Assembly: GCA_045652465.1 (NCBI GenBank)
Contig: JAZRUI010000010.1
Location: 154,774 to 218,773 of the forward strand
Direction: 5' to 3'
Length of the DNA: 64,000 nt
From: SIG589 sp045652465
GTDB lineage: Bacteria; Bacillota; Clostridia; Oscillospirales; Acutalibacteraceae
Part shown: piece after piece, positions 42,852 to 52,328 of the stretch
Layout: each line of letters starts with the position of its first letter
Numbering within the stretch: position 1 is the stretch's first letter
Program-made: the position numbers and the translations under genes
Notes under the pieces: model-generated
Databases searched by the model: none
What the model was told of the DNA's origin: nothing
What the model saw: only the letters and a program-made list of their open reading frames with translations

Positions 42852-43707
42852 AATGCTTCCCTCCTCTCACTTTTTTCTTTTGTTTTGCGGCCTTTTGCGG
42901 TTCTCTGTACTTAACCAGCAAATGGATAAGGAGCACCAAGAGCATTGGTGCCGCAACGGCCGGTGTTACCATTAAGGGTTCTATGCGGAATGCCTCGTTG
43001 GAGACATAAATAATAGGTTTTTCTTTAATTGTTTCGATTCGGACACCCCGCACCAAAAGTCGGTGTGTGTTGATGCCGTAAGGTGTGCAGGTAAACAGGG
43101 TGCAATAATCGCCGCCTTCAATTATCTGCAAATCCGAAAGGTCGTTAGGTTCTATTATTTTTATAAACTCTACTTGATATGTTAACACCTTATTCAATAC
43201 TGTTATTTGAAAGGTATCGCCCAGTTCCATTCGGTCGAGATTGGTGAAAAGTTTAGCGCTGGGCAAACCTCTGTGCGCCGACATAACACAGTGGGTGTTC
43301 TCGCCGCCAATGGGCAGGCTGCTTCCCTCTAAATGGCCAACGCCTTTATTAAGCACCGCATCCGATGTGCCATGGTAGATAGGAAGTTCAACACCAATGC
43401 GGTTGATTTTAAGATAACCTATCATATCGTTCTCGGTTATGCTCAAGGTTTCGTGGTAGCCGGGAACTTTTTTATAATCAATTAAAGGATAGTTTGTTTC
43501 ATATAGTGCCTTATTATAGGCGTTGGCGCGTTCGAAAACAGCATCGTATTCTTTTTCATCGAGGTTATCTAAAACCGATTCATAGTTGGTAATTGCTCGA
43601 CTTTGTGTTTTACTGTTCCAATAATTGCTGAAGGCAGGATATAACAGAATGCAGATACCCACCAAAAAACCAATGGTTAAAAATATTACCGTTTTATGCT
43701 TTCTCAT
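42841..43707 (-). CDS. srtC: Class C (pilus-polymerising) sortase
   Basis: 288 residues. N-terminal membrane helix (7-24), lid-like region, catalytic His145 (VMSAHRG), Cys207 in TLFTC and Arg216 (NTHRLLVRG), then a C-terminal helix (about 245-265) and basic tail. These are class C features: it joins pilin subunits by isopeptide bonds. The start at 43707 is preferred over the ATG two codons up because GGAG overlaps the latter. It lies between major and minor pilin genes. Confidence 0.93.
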   Translation of the reverse strand: MRKHKTVIFLTIGFLVGICILLYPAFSNYWNSKTQSRAITNYESVLDNLDEKEYDAVFERANAYNKALYETNYPLIDYKKVPGYHETLSITENDMIGYLKINRIGVELPIYHGTSDAVLNKGVGHLEGSSLPIGGENTHCVMSAHRGLPSAKLFTNLDRMELGDTFQITVLNKVLTYQVEFIKIIEPNDLSDLQIIEGGDYCTLFTCTPYGINTHRLLVRGVRIETIKEKPIIYVSNEAFRIEPLMVTPAVAAPMLLVLLIHLLVKYREPQKAAKQKKKVRGGKHCAP

Positions 43708-43732
43708 AGGCATCTCCTTTCTGTCATATTTT

Positions 43733-43764
43733 AACGGGAGGAGAGGATTTTCTCCCCTCCCGTT
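43733..43764 (-). terminator. Hairpin between major pilin and sortase C
   Basis: AACGGGAGG (43733-43741) and CCTCCCGTT (43756-43764) with extra AGAG/CTC pairing. It lies right after the major pilin stop and lowers read-through into the sortase gene, a common way to make more pilin than sortase. Confidence 0.7.
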
Positions 43765-43777
43765 ATTAAATTAAAAA

Positions 43778-45574
43778 TTAGTCGGCATAAACGGACATCT
43801 TCTTATGGGTGATTAGGAACACTGCAAAGCCGATAGCGAGCAATGAACCAATAGTAATCAGCCAGATGGTTCCGGTGCCGCCGGTGGAGGGCAGCACAAC
43901 GCCCTTGCTGTTGTGAACAACCGAGTAGGTAAGGTCGTAGCGGGTTTCGGTATGTACGCCGTCCTCTTCCTGAATATCGGCAACATTACCCTCCGCATCA
44001 GCAAATATGCTGAAGGGGCGGATGTCCTTGCCTGCCTCAAACTTAACGGGATGAGTGAGGGCGTTATAGCCGTTGGGAGCCTCTACTTCCTTTAAGAAAT
44101 AGGCACCTTCCTTTAAGCCTAAAATTGCCAACTTACCGTTAGCCTGCGATACAACAAGGTTGTTTTGAGTAATGGTATTACCCTCTTCATCCTTCAAGTA
44201 ATCCTCAAGGTACTGCTCATAAAGCTTACGGGTGGTTTCTTGCATAATACCGCTGATTTTTTCCGCAACAGTGCCTAAGCTATCAACAATGTAAACACCA
44301 TCAATCTTAGTGGGGATAACATAGAGGGGCTCGGTGCATGCCTCATCCTTATAGATTTTAAACTTTGCACCTGCAAGGTTCTGGCGGGTAGCAATATCAT
44401 CCTTAAGAAGGCCAATACCGTAAACATAGGTTACAACCTCTTCGGGCTTGGTGGAGCCTGTCTCGTGCTCGCTGGTCCAAGAAGCGTAGGCCTTGTTGTA
44501 GCGGTTGCCGTGGGTGGTATCGCCGATGGCTGCATTAGCTTCTACAACTGCTTTGTAGATAATCTCTACCTGAACGGGAGAATCAAACTTAGAAGCGGCA
44601 TCCTCAGCGAAGTTAAGAGAATAAGAGGTGTTGCCTCCGGCGGTAACATCGGTAAGGGTGTGATTCTCGAGCCACGGAATGGTGATGCGGAATTTATCAT
44701 AATCAAGGTGAACTAAGTACCAGTCTGCGTTGTTGCGATTTTTCTCGGTGGTGCCCCAATTGCCGAGATATTCCCAGTCTTCGGTGTTGTTACCGCCCTG
44801 AGACAGGTAATAACCTCTCTCTAACTTTACATTATTAACATAAACCTCAAAGCTGTTAAATTCAGCCCAGATGGCATCGCCCTTTTCATCGTGAACCTGA
44901 TAGTACTTGATTTTGTTTTCGCCATCATAGTTGGTTGCTTCGAAGGAAATTTTATAGGTAATCTCATCGCCGATGTTGGCAGAGTTTGATTTCTCCCATT
45001 TGGGGTTGCCGTTATCATCAACGCCGTTTTGAATCAGCTTATCGAATCCGTTGCCGGGCTTTTGGTTTTTATCAATTACCTCAACATTGGGTGTGTTGGA
45101 GTTGATGGTTACGGTGGTGCCGAGAGAGCTGGTGATTAAGTAATAACCGTAGGGCAGGTTATCAAACTTTACTTCAGCGCCGGTAGCCTTAACCGAAGGA
45201 GCGGCGGTGGTATAGCTGCCTTTTTCAACCAATTCGGTTAAATACTCTATAAGCTCAGCATCGTTAATGCCTTCCTTTTTGGTAACGGAGCCGGTGTTAG
45301 AGTTGTAAACAAAGTAGGCGTTTTCAACGGTGCCGTCAGTTCCGAACAATGCAGTAAAGAACTGGTTGTTTGCAGCAATGCTATAGGAAACCGCGTTGGT
45401 TTCGCCTGCAGCATCACGGCTGATGCTTGCATCAAAAATCTTATAAATTTCATAGGTTTCATCGATGGTTGCGTTTGTTATGGTAACCGAGCCTTCATTC
45501 TCTGCAGCATAGGCTGTAAGACCTATTGAAAGAACCATTGCCAATACCATAATAAGGGATAAAAACTTTTTCAT
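43778..45574 (-). CDS. Major pilin backbone protein (LPXTG)
   Basis: 598 residues: signal peptide (1-23, ending AYA), an N-terminal domain (about 25-170), a long central domain (175-385), a SpaA-type domain (about 395-520) with the E-box-like YFLKEVEAPNGY, then LPSTG (561-565), membrane helix and short tail. This is the FimA/SpaH-type backbone build, assembled by the adjacent class C sortase. The linking Lys may lie in VEVIDKNQKP near residue 168, but the classic YPKN motif is not seen. Strong AAAGGAAAA precedes the start. Confidence 0.9.
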   Translation of the reverse strand: MKKFLSLIMVLAMVLSIGLTAYAAENEGSVTITNATIDETYEIYKIFDASISRDAAGETNAVSYSIAANNQFFTALFGTDGTVENAYFVYNSNTGSVTKKEGINDAELIEYLTELVEKGSYTTAAPSVKATGAEVKFDNLPYGYYLITSSLGTTVTINSNTPNVEVIDKNQKPGNGFDKLIQNGVDDNGNPKWEKSNSANIGDEITYKISFEATNYDGENKIKYYQVHDEKGDAIWAEFNSFEVYVNNVKLERGYYLSQGGNNTEDWEYLGNWGTTEKNRNNADWYLVHLDYDKFRITIPWLENHTLTDVTAGGNTSYSLNFAEDAASKFDSPVQVEIIYKAVVEANAAIGDTTHGNRYNKAYASWTSEHETGSTKPEEVVTYVYGIGLLKDDIATRQNLAGAKFKIYKDEACTEPLYVIPTKIDGVYIVDSLGTVAEKISGIMQETTRKLYEQYLEDYLKDEEGNTITQNNLVVSQANGKLAILGLKEGAYFLKEVEAPNGYNALTHPVKFEAGKDIRPFSIFADAEGNVADIQEEDGVHTETRYDLTYSVVHNSKGVVLPSTGGTGTIWLITIGSLLAIGFAVFLITHKKMSVYAD

Positions 45575-45618
45575 AGTAATTTTCCTTTCATTTTTAAATA
45601 TTTTATTGGGAAACAGTT

Positions 45619-45646
45619 AGGCGCATAAAAATGGTTTTTTTACGCC
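45619..45646 (-). other. Hairpin between adhesin and major pilin genes
   Basis: GGCGTAAAAA and TTTTTATGCGCC can pair on the minus strand between the large adhesin stop (45660) and the major pilin start (45574). No clear T-tract beyond the stem; it may be a processing or partial terminator hairpin. Confidence 0.4.
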
Positions 45647-45659
45647 GTTTAAGGAGGCT

Positions 45660-48600
45660 TTAATTATTCAACCTCCTTCCATATCTGCGCCTCAATCTGA
45701 ATCCATATACAAACGGTCCGAGCACAAGTGCCAAGCCGCATAGTATATAAATGTTTGTTCCTCTGCCGCCGGTGGCAGGAAGTTCTACATTAGCGGGATA
45801 GTTGGAAATATTAATAATTCCTATCTCCTCAAAGGGAATGCGAACTGCCTCCGGATAATCTATCATAACCTTGTTACACTCAATACAGGTATCGCCCGTT
45901 TTGCTACAGAGGCAGAACCAATACCTTGTGTTATCCAGCTGATATGCCGGCGGAGGTTGAATTTCCTGCAAATAATAAAGAAGATGTTCTTGCAAAACGA
46001 TACCTTCGATTATATTGGTTTGGAACACCAGCTTACCGTTGGCATCGGTTACACCTGTAGTGATTAAACCGCCCTGCGCATTATAAAGACCAAAGGTAGC
46101 TCCGGGGAGGGGTTTGCCCGTAAGCGCGCAGGTTTTGAACATTTCAACCGTATAACTTTTAGCGGCAATGTTAATATCGGCATACACCTTTTCAACGGCA
46201 TTATCCGTAACATCATCGCCCCAAAGTGTAATATTTGCCGAGTTGCTGTATTTTACGCCGCCCGTTATTTGCTCCGGAATAATGAGTGTTGTATCATAAT
46301 CCAGGATATACATAACCGGTTGCGGATTTAAAATAACAATATCCAACACATGAACTTTTTTGCCCGCAGAATCGGTTTGTGCTCCTGTGCCATCATATGC
46401 AACGGTGTAATCCACACCCTGCTGCAAAACACTTGTGTGACCGTTTACATTTTCGGTTGTGATAACCAATGAACCGCTCATGTAGGCCAATGTATCGGTC
46501 ATAACATCGTGAATTGTTAGCGGCGAACCGTTTGTCAGCACCAGTTTAGATTCATTTACCGTAATTCTATAGTGGGCGGTGTAGCCGTTAAAATCGTGGG
46601 TAAGTTGCTTTTCAAACAAATTCGGAATGGTAACCGTAGCATCATCATAGGAAACGCGAACCGAGTTGCTGCCATCGGGCATATAATAGAGTTGCGCATG
46701 GTTATTTAATTTATAGTGAAGAGAACCATATTCTTTAATAAGGTTTAAATCCTCGGTTTTGTAAACAAAGGTGAAGGTCATGTTTTGGGTTTCGGTCCAA
46801 CATTGGCAAAAACCGTTGGAGGCCCATTGGCCATCATCCTTTTGATACCAATATTCTCCACAGCCTGTCCAATGGCAGGTTTCGGGAGTGCATTGGCAGC
46901 GGCAAAGAAGATTTATCGTTCGGTTATAGGTAATTCCGTTTTCGGTTGCCGACCAGGCGTTATCCCAGGCGAACATATCCTCATTTGTAGCATCCTGAAT
47001 GCGAGGAACTTCTATAACCTTGCCGTTATATATTGTTGTTACCTTGGCTAAATGGACATCGTTTTGTGCTCGGCCGATAATCGTGCCGCTTGCATCCATA
47101 AGCCGCATTTCATCCATAACAAACCAAGAGTATTCCGCTCGTTTGCCCTCCGGTCGTCCCGGTATGGTAGCCTGGAACTCCCAAAGGAAGCCGCCCGTGG
47201 CGGCATCGGATACAAAAGAGCCGGTTTTAATAATTTCGGCCTCAATCTCAACATGGGTGAAGTTACTCCAACCCCATGCGGTTTGGCCATCCACCGTAAC
47301 CTTGTTTTCATAGTCAAAGGTGCCGGGGCTGTTGAGTTTGGTGGGCGTTGAGGTATAGTTAATTAAATATACCCAACCATCATTACCCAATTCCAGTTCA
47401 CCACAATAGTCGCAGGTGACGGTTTTGGGGACTTTATAGGACCATCCCGTTTCATCCCATATTAAGTGCGGGTCATCGGCGTGAACTGTCCATGAGTGCC
47501 ACCCTCCAACCGCATCCGAAACACCAAAGTTTAGGCCACCATCTATATCCGATTGGCTATAACTGTGGGGTCTGCTCCAATCGCTCAGTGTTGGTTGGTC
47601 GGTAATAATGTTTCCCGGAATTTGGGAATCAGTATGTCCGTCAATACGAACGGTCCAATTTATTTTTCCTGTTCCCGCGCCGGGCGAACCCCATTTAGAT
47701 AAAACTGTTGGGTCCTTTTGTTGAACGGGCGGCTCCACCTTAACGGTAATAAAACCATCAAAATCGATGGGCTCATCCTGCTCGGGGAAGTGAATACCCA
47801 GCGTGGAACTTATGGTAATATCGGTGCGGCTGTTTATGTGCTCGTTAAACACAAGTGTAATCAAGCCTGTATCCGTAACCACCCAGTTACCAACATTTGT
47901 TCCATCCTTCAAAACAAAACTGCCCTCGCCGCCATCAACCATCATACCGTTGGGAATTTGATACTGATATGTTCCCAGCAAAAAGCCTTTAGGACTATTA
48001 AATGTTAGGGTTATTTTGTAGCCTTTGTTGGCCACAGCAATATAGTTGCCGTCTGCATCTTTTGGCAGTTCCACATTGTTTAGGTCTAACAAAGTGAAGA
48101 AATAACTACCGCCGTTGGATTGCAAATAAGGAATAAGTTCTGTAATTGCTCGGGCGGCCCTCATGGCAAACCTTCGCATCGGTTGCTGCGCCTTATCCCC
48201 TTCTATGATGAAAAAGGCGGGACCATTTGATATATCCAACAAAGCATCGGCTTGTGAACTATCCTGCGCGGCAGGCCTTCCCGTGCAGCCCCAACCAATA
48301 ATGGACGGGTCGTTTAAGGGAATTATATCGCTCGCAACCGCATTTTCTATATCGCCGCGTATTACATAAAAGTTGGTGTTAAAGGTTTCTGTGATGATGC
48401 CTGCGGTGTTATTGTTGAAAAACACAATATCTCCGCTTTTGGGAACATAACCTCCCACGGGAATATATTTGCCGCTTTTTTCCCAAAGCTGTGCCATTGT
48501 GGCAGCACCTGAGCTTTGGGGGAATTCTGCCGCATTTGCGCCGGCATAATTAAGACAAAACGACACAAACATTGCCGACCAATCGTTATATGGTGCACCA

Positions 48601-49046
48601 TACCATGCGCCATACCTCGTATAACCTCGCCGCTCGCCATCATCGCCAACCTCAAAATTCAGCAAGCTCTCTGCATAGCCCGCCTGAGTTTTTGCAATGC
48701 CAACCAAATCCTCACGAAGCACACCGGTATAAGGGTAATCGGCAAACATATTTTGCCAATCTAATGCGGTTTCGGTGTCCGCTTGGGGGTTGGAATAACA
48801 CGAGGCTTTGTGAATATGCTCGGTTATGTTGCAAATCAAAGCATCATCTCGCATGCAATCTTCGCTATGGCGGTGTTCAGCATATCCGCAGGATGCGCTG
48901 TTTGCAATTGTAACGCCTGTCATGCGTAGATTCCATACGGTGGCAAGCATAACAACGAGCGACAGTGCTGTTAAAATTGCTACAGCACGCCGCCACCGTC
49001 GTTTTTCGGTATTCAATTGTAACAAGTATTGTTCAATGAAACTCAT
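45660..49046 (-). CDS. Large LPXTG pilus-tip adhesin with CHAP-like and SpaA domains
   Basis: 1128 residues: an N-terminal signal/anchor helix (19-40), two Cys/His motifs (CGYAEHRHSEDC at 53-64, CNITEHIHKASC at 72-83), a CHAP-like domain (about 110-255) whose DWSAMFVSF has Ser where the catalytic Cys normally sits, long beta-rich adhesin regions (about 300-960) with a Cys-rich insertion (CRCQCTPETCHWTGC), a SpaA domain near 975-1060 (YYLQEIQPPPAYQLD), then LPATGG (1089-1094), helix and Arg-rich tail. Likely the tip pilin of the locus. Transcribed after the signal peptidase gene. Confidence 0.85.
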   Translation of the reverse strand: MSFIEQYLLQLNTEKRRWRRAVAILTALSLVVMLATVWNLRMTGVTIANSASCGYAEHRHSEDCMRDDALICNITEHIHKASCYSNPQADTETALDWQNMFADYPYTGVLREDLVGIAKTQAGYAESLLNFEVGDDGERRGYTRYGAWYGAPYNDWSAMFVSFCLNYAGANAAEFPQSSGAATMAQLWEKSGKYIPVGGYVPKSGDIVFFNNNTAGIITETFNTNFYVIRGDIENAVASDIIPLNDPSIIGWGCTGRPAAQDSSQADALLDISNGPAFFIIEGDKAQQPMRRFAMRAARAITELIPYLQSNGGSYFFTLLDLNNVELPKDADGNYIAVANKGYKITLTFNSPKGFLLGTYQYQIPNGMMVDGGEGSFVLKDGTNVGNWVVTDTGLITLVFNEHINSRTDITISSTLGIHFPEQDEPIDFDGFITVKVEPPVQQKDPTVLSKWGSPGAGTGKINWTVRIDGHTDSQIPGNIITDQPTLSDWSRPHSYSQSDIDGGLNFGVSDAVGGWHSWTVHADDPHLIWDETGWSYKVPKTVTCDYCGELELGNDGWVYLINYTSTPTKLNSPGTFDYENKVTVDGQTAWGWSNFTHVEIEAEIIKTGSFVSDAATGGFLWEFQATIPGRPEGKRAEYSWFVMDEMRLMDASGTIIGRAQNDVHLAKVTTIYNGKVIEVPRIQDATNEDMFAWDNAWSATENGITYNRTINLLCRCQCTPETCHWTGCGEYWYQKDDGQWASNGFCQCWTETQNMTFTFVYKTEDLNLIKEYGSLHYKLNNHAQLYYMPDGSNSVRVSYDDATVTIPNLFEKQLTHDFNGYTAHYRITVNESKLVLTNGSPLTIHDVMTDTLAYMSGSLVITTENVNGHTSVLQQGVDYTVAYDGTGAQTDSAGKKVHVLDIVILNPQPVMYILDYDTTLIIPEQITGGVKYSNSANITLWGDDVTDNAVEKVYADINIAAKSYTVEMFKTCALTGKPLPGATFGLYNAQGGLITTGVTDANGKLVFQTNIIEGIVLQEHLLYYLQEIQPPPAYQLDNTRYWFCLCSKTGDTCIECNKVMIDYPEAVRIPFEEIGIINISNYPANVELPATGGRGTNIYILCGLALVLGPFVYGFRLRRRYGRRLNN

Positions 49047-49080
49047 AAACGCTTGCCCTTTTTATAAATACATTGTTGGT

Positions 49081-49677
49081 TTAAAAAAATCGCATACTCT
49101 TAAAAGGCCACACTCTAAAGAAAACCTTTCCAACAATTTGGTCCTTGGGGATGCATCCGATTACCGTGTTGCGAGAGTCGATTGAGCTATCTCGCATATC
49201 TCCTATTACAAAGTACTGCTCCTGCGGCACCTGAAAAGGAAACTCTAAATCGCATTCTCCCAAAGCCTTATGCTCAACATAAGGTTCATCCAATTTATCA
49301 CCGTTGAGATATACGGTTCCATCGGTATCGATTTCAATCCAATCGCCCGGTAAACCGATTACTCGTTTTATCAAAAGTTTATTATTCCAAGTGAAGCCAC
49401 AAAGGTCGCCATGGTCAAAACGGGTTGTTTTGTAAAGCAACACAATATCACCGTTTGAAAGGGTTGGCTCCATACTGGTGCCCTCGATTTGAAGAACGGG
49501 CAAAATAAGGGTTGCAATCAACACGGCAATGGCGGCCACAACCGTTAAAACATATATTGTTCCGCGCAGGGCCTTGTTATAGGCTTTCCTGCGGCGGTAG
49601 CGCTTTCTCTCTGTTTCAACCTGGGCTTTTGTTGGAATAGAAACTTCACCTTTGTTTCTATGTATCATATCCATCAC
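49081..49677 (-). CDS. lepB: Signal peptidase I of the pilus locus
   Basis: 198 residues. One membrane helix (about 38-62), catalytic Ser68 in GTSMEPTL and Lys104 in LLIKRVIGLPGD, and the later GDMRDSSIDSRN box. A signal peptidase inside a pilus operon often acts as the pilus-dedicated peptidase or chaperone. The start is GTG 49677 or the next codon ATG 49674; it overlaps the coiled-coil gene stop, so both are coupled. Confidence 0.92.
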   Translation of the reverse strand: MMDMIHRNKGEVSIPTKAQVETERKRYRRRKAYNKALRGTIYVLTVVAAIAVLIATLILPVLQIEGTSMEPTLSNGDIVLLYKTTRFDHGDLCGFTWNNKLLIKRVIGLPGDWIEIDTDGTVYLNGDKLDEPYVEHKALGECDLEFPFQVPQEQYFVIGDMRDSSIDSRNTVIGCIPKDQIVGKVFFRVWPFKSMRFF

Positions 49678-50069
49678 CCGTTATCCGCCGCACTTGGCTT
49701 ATATTCTTCCAAAATAGCCTTGATGGCAGAATCATAATCGCCTCGCGCCTTTTTTGCAGCCATAATGATTTCTTCAGCCTCTTGCGCCTTTACAAAAACT
49801 CTTTTGCGCTTAGCTTCGGTTTCTTCTTTGATTGCTTTAATCTCGTTTAAATATTGCTCTGCGGCATTTTGCGCGCTGCGGAAGCAATCGTTAATTTCAA
49901 GGGCTGCCTCGGCAATATTGCCGGCAGTGCTCAAACGGAGTCGCTTATCGGCCAATTCTTTCTCCAGCTCTTGTTTTTCTTCATTCAGTTTTTCTATTTG
50001 CAACTGGAGTTGGTAGATAATATCAATCAGCTGCGCTCTGCTGAGTTTTTTAACTTCCTTTTCCGTCAT
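49674..50069 (-). CDS. Coiled-coil protein at the head of the pilus operon
   Basis: 131 residues, mostly charged coiled coil (about 8-55 with Leu heptads, and 65-115), no signal peptide or membrane helix, so it is cytoplasmic. Unrecognised, but its place as first gene, coupled by overlap to the signal peptidase, suggests a role in pilus export or regulation. AAAGGAGG precedes the start, and a promoter lies at 50113-50141. Confidence 0.75.
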   Translation of the reverse strand: MTEKEVKKLSRAQLIDIIYQLQLQIEKLNEEKQELEKELADKRLRLSTAGNIAEAALEINDCFRSAQNAAEQYLNEIKAIKEETEAKRKRVFVKAQEAEEIIMAAKKARGDYDSAIKAILEEYKPSAADNG

Positions 50070-50112
50070 ATGCCGAGCCTCCTTTAAAATAAAAGTTACT
50101 TGCTAACACTAT

Positions 50113-50141
50113 ATTTTACCACGCGCATCATAACAAAGCAA
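50113..50141 (-). promoter_or_regulatory. Promoter of the pilus operon
   Basis: Minus strand TTGCTT (50141-50136) and TAAAAT (50118-50113), 17-bp spacer, about 44 nt before the coiled-coil gene. Confidence 0.55.
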
Positions 50142-50153
50142 TAGAACGATAGG

Positions 50154-50543
50154 TTATTTTTCGAAGATTCTCACTTCGCCGTTAAAATCAAGATGCAAGC
50201 TGTTTTCATCACACTTTACAATCTTAATGGTTGTTACCATTTCATCTGTGGTTTCAATGCAATTAAGCGTAATGGTTTTGGTTTCATCATCATAGGTATA
50301 GCCCTCGCACAGGTCGGAATCGTTTACGGGATTTCCGCAAGAGCAATAATAAACAAAGGCGCCGTCTTCACCGAAGCGAATTGTTTCTATATCGTTCTCG
50401 GCATCCCTTGTCCAAGAAGTATTTACAAACGGATATTGGCTGTAATCTACATTTACATCCTCGGCTTTTTTGTTTTTGCCGCATCCTGCAAACAACACAG
50501 CACAAATTAAAATCATGGTTAATAAGCAAACAAATTTTTTCAT
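50154..50543 (-). CDS. Small lipoprotein, unknown function
   Basis: 129 residues: lipoprotein signal peptide with lipobox LFAGC (Cys21), a Lys-rich spacer, then a small beta-rich domain (NTSWTRDAENDIETIRFGED, YTYDDETKTITLNC) with several Cys. The pattern resembles small secreted lipocalin-like or META-type domains, but no family is certain. It is a stand-alone gene between the regulatory operon and the pilus locus. Confidence 0.78.
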   Translation of the reverse strand: MKKFVCLLTMILICAVLFAGCGKNKKAEDVNVDYSQYPFVNTSWTRDAENDIETIRFGEDGAFVYYCSCGNPVNDSDLCEGYTYDDETKTITLNCIETTDEMVTTIKIVKCDENSLHLDFNGEVRIFEK

Positions 50544-50585
50544 TGTTAAAACTCCATTCTTTTTATTTTATATTATTCAAAAAGG

Positions 50586-51758
50586 TTAAAAAAGCAAAGT
50601 ATCAACCTTATTGAGCAATACCTTAAGCATTTCCTTGCATCTTGCAATTTGAGCAGGACTTTCCGGTGCTTCTGCGCGGCGAATAGCGCGGCGGAGCATA
50701 CGGGTGTAGCCAACAACCATTGCCTTTTCTTCAACGCTGCGGCATACATCCTCATCCTCGGTGCCAAGATACATTTTTAAAACCAATCTCCAAAACTTTC
50801 CTGCGGTTTCATGAGAAAATCCGAAGAAATCAAAGGCGTTTTGGGGGTTAAGCTCGGAATATCCAATAAAGGCGTTCACCATAGAGCCAAGCTCAAAGAT
50901 TGGGTGTCCCATACACAGAGTATCCATATCAATAAGCAGGGGCTCTCCGTTTTGCACCATAATGTTGTTGGTGTGGTAATCGCCGTGCATTAGGGTGTTT
51001 TGCTTGGGAACGGCCTCAATTAAGGCGCAAAGCTTTTTGCCCTGCTCTTCGGGAAGATGTTTTGCTGCAAAGGTTGCCCAAGAAAGAGCTGTTTCCTTCA
51101 TATCGGGAACAAAGCCATCCTCCACCTCGATAGCGTGAATGCCTTTAAGCATATCGATATAATATTTTGCCGCCTCAGACAAATCATCGGGGTTATTGCG
51201 AATCAGCTTGGTTACGCTAACCGCATTTAAAAGCTCGGTAACTGTACCGTAGCCATCATCAACACGAACAATACCATAAGGAATGGCGGTGTTAATACCA
51301 AGCACAAAAGCCTTTCTTGCATTCTCGCGTTCCTGCTTGATTGCGGGAAGAGAATCCTTTGCAAAATAGGTTTTAAGTATAGTTTCATTATCGTAGCGAT
51401 AAACGGCACCGTTAGCGCCCTTTGCAATAAATTCGCAGCCCTCGGTGGTCATTCTTTGATATGCTTTTTCAACCGTTACCATATCGGTAAATCCTGTCAT
51501 ATCAAGGACCTCATAAACATCGGGTGCAACATTAATAATTGCAAGCTTGGGTTCTTCTTTTCTTAGCCTTAAAATAACGCGAAGGCCTGCGGAAGATATG
51601 TATTCAAGCTTATCGGCATCCAAAACGGTGTGGGTTTCGGGGTTGGCGTTTTTAATGCTGAAAATTTTCTCTTCCGCCTCGGCTGCGTTGGTAGCATCGA
51701 TTCTTCCCTCTAATGCGATATACAAAATATCCTTATCTAAACGAAAAGTAACATTCAT
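50586..51758 (-). CDS. STAS domain fused to an aminoglycoside-phosphotransferase-like kinase
   Basis: 390 residues: an N-terminal STAS (anti-sigma factor antagonist-like) domain (1-100) with the phosphorylatable Ser56 in YISSAGLRV, then an APH/choline-kinase-like domain (105-385) with GANGAVYRY, catalytic Asp260 in MHGDYHTNNIM and metal Asp277 in LLIDMDT. The fusion matches a family I recall as TIGR02172. The antibiotic-kinase role is unlikely; a regulatory or small-molecule kinase is more plausible. It follows the HD hydrolase gene by 3 nt. Confidence 0.88.
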   Translation of the reverse strand: MNVTFRLDKDILYIALEGRIDATNAAEAEEKIFSIKNANPETHTVLDADKLEYISSAGLRVILRLRKEEPKLAIINVAPDVYEVLDMTGFTDMVTVEKAYQRMTTEGCEFIAKGANGAVYRYDNETILKTYFAKDSLPAIKQERENARKAFVLGINTAIPYGIVRVDDGYGTVTELLNAVSVTKLIRNNPDDLSEAAKYYIDMLKGIHAIEVEDGFVPDMKETALSWATFAAKHLPEEQGKKLCALIEAVPKQNTLMHGDYHTNNIMVQNGEPLLIDMDTLCMGHPIFELGSMVNAFIGYSELNPQNAFDFFGFSHETAGKFWRLVLKMYLGTEDEDVCRSVEEKAMVVGYTRMLRRAIRRAEAPESPAQIARCKEMLKVLLNKVDTLLF

Positions 51759-51761
51759 TTT

Positions 51762-52328
51762 TTATTCTCCTTTTCCAAACACAAGCTCTGTAAGCGTTTT
51801 GTATTCAAGCCATGCCGATGTGTTGGCCAACGGCTTTGTCAGGGCGGCAATAGAGCAGTAATACCAAGCCTGCTCGCCCGCTTCCTTTTGGTTAAATCTT
51901 TGCCACATGGCATTACCTTCCGCCTTGAAATCGCGATAGATAGCGCGCATATTGGCAAGCTTATCTCCAAGCCACACCATCAGCACGCCGATATCGTTTG
52001 TGTTTTTAAGCACCTCAAGTGATTCTTCCTTGCGAACGCGCCAGGTTGATTCGGGCGGCAAATCGGCTCGTTTATCCTCGGTTTCAGACTCCACAAGCTC
52101 GCGCACACGGCTGCCGAATCTTTCTTCGATTTCTTCGAGGGTTATCTCGGCATCCTCTACAACATCATGGAGTGCGGCAGCGGCAATTAAGTTTTGGTCA
52201 TCGGTCATTGTGCCAACAATAACTGCCGCCTCCATCGGATGCAGAATGTATGGTGAATCGCCTTTTTTGCGGCGCATTCCATCGTGGGCCTTTACTGCAA
52301 ATGCGATAGCCTCGCTTACAAGTTCCAT
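51762..52328 (-). CDS. HD-domain hydrolase (small (p)ppGpp hydrolase-like)
   Basis: 188 residues with the RelA/SpoT-type HD site: His30 (YILHPMEAA), His54-Asp55 (AALHDVVEDAEIT) and Asp122 (WLGDKLANMR). No synthetase domain, so this is a stand-alone hydrolase of alarmones or related nucleotides. Its start touches the STAS antagonist stop (1 nt overlap), so it is part of the partner-switching operon. Confidence 0.85.
   Translation of the reverse strand: MELVSEAIAFAVKAHDGMRRKKGDSPYILHPMEAAVIVGTMTDDQNLIAAAALHDVVEDAEITLEEIEERFGSRVRELVESETEDKRADLPPESTWRVRKEESLEVLKNTNDIGVLMVWLGDKLANMRAIYRDFKAEGNAMWQRFNQKEAGEQAWYYCSIAALTKPLANTSAWLEYKTLTELVFGKGE

Noticed and set aside
50586..51758. Aminoglycoside resistance gene
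   Set aside because: The kinase domain is fused to a STAS domain and sits in a regulatory operon, so antibiotic resistance is unlikely.
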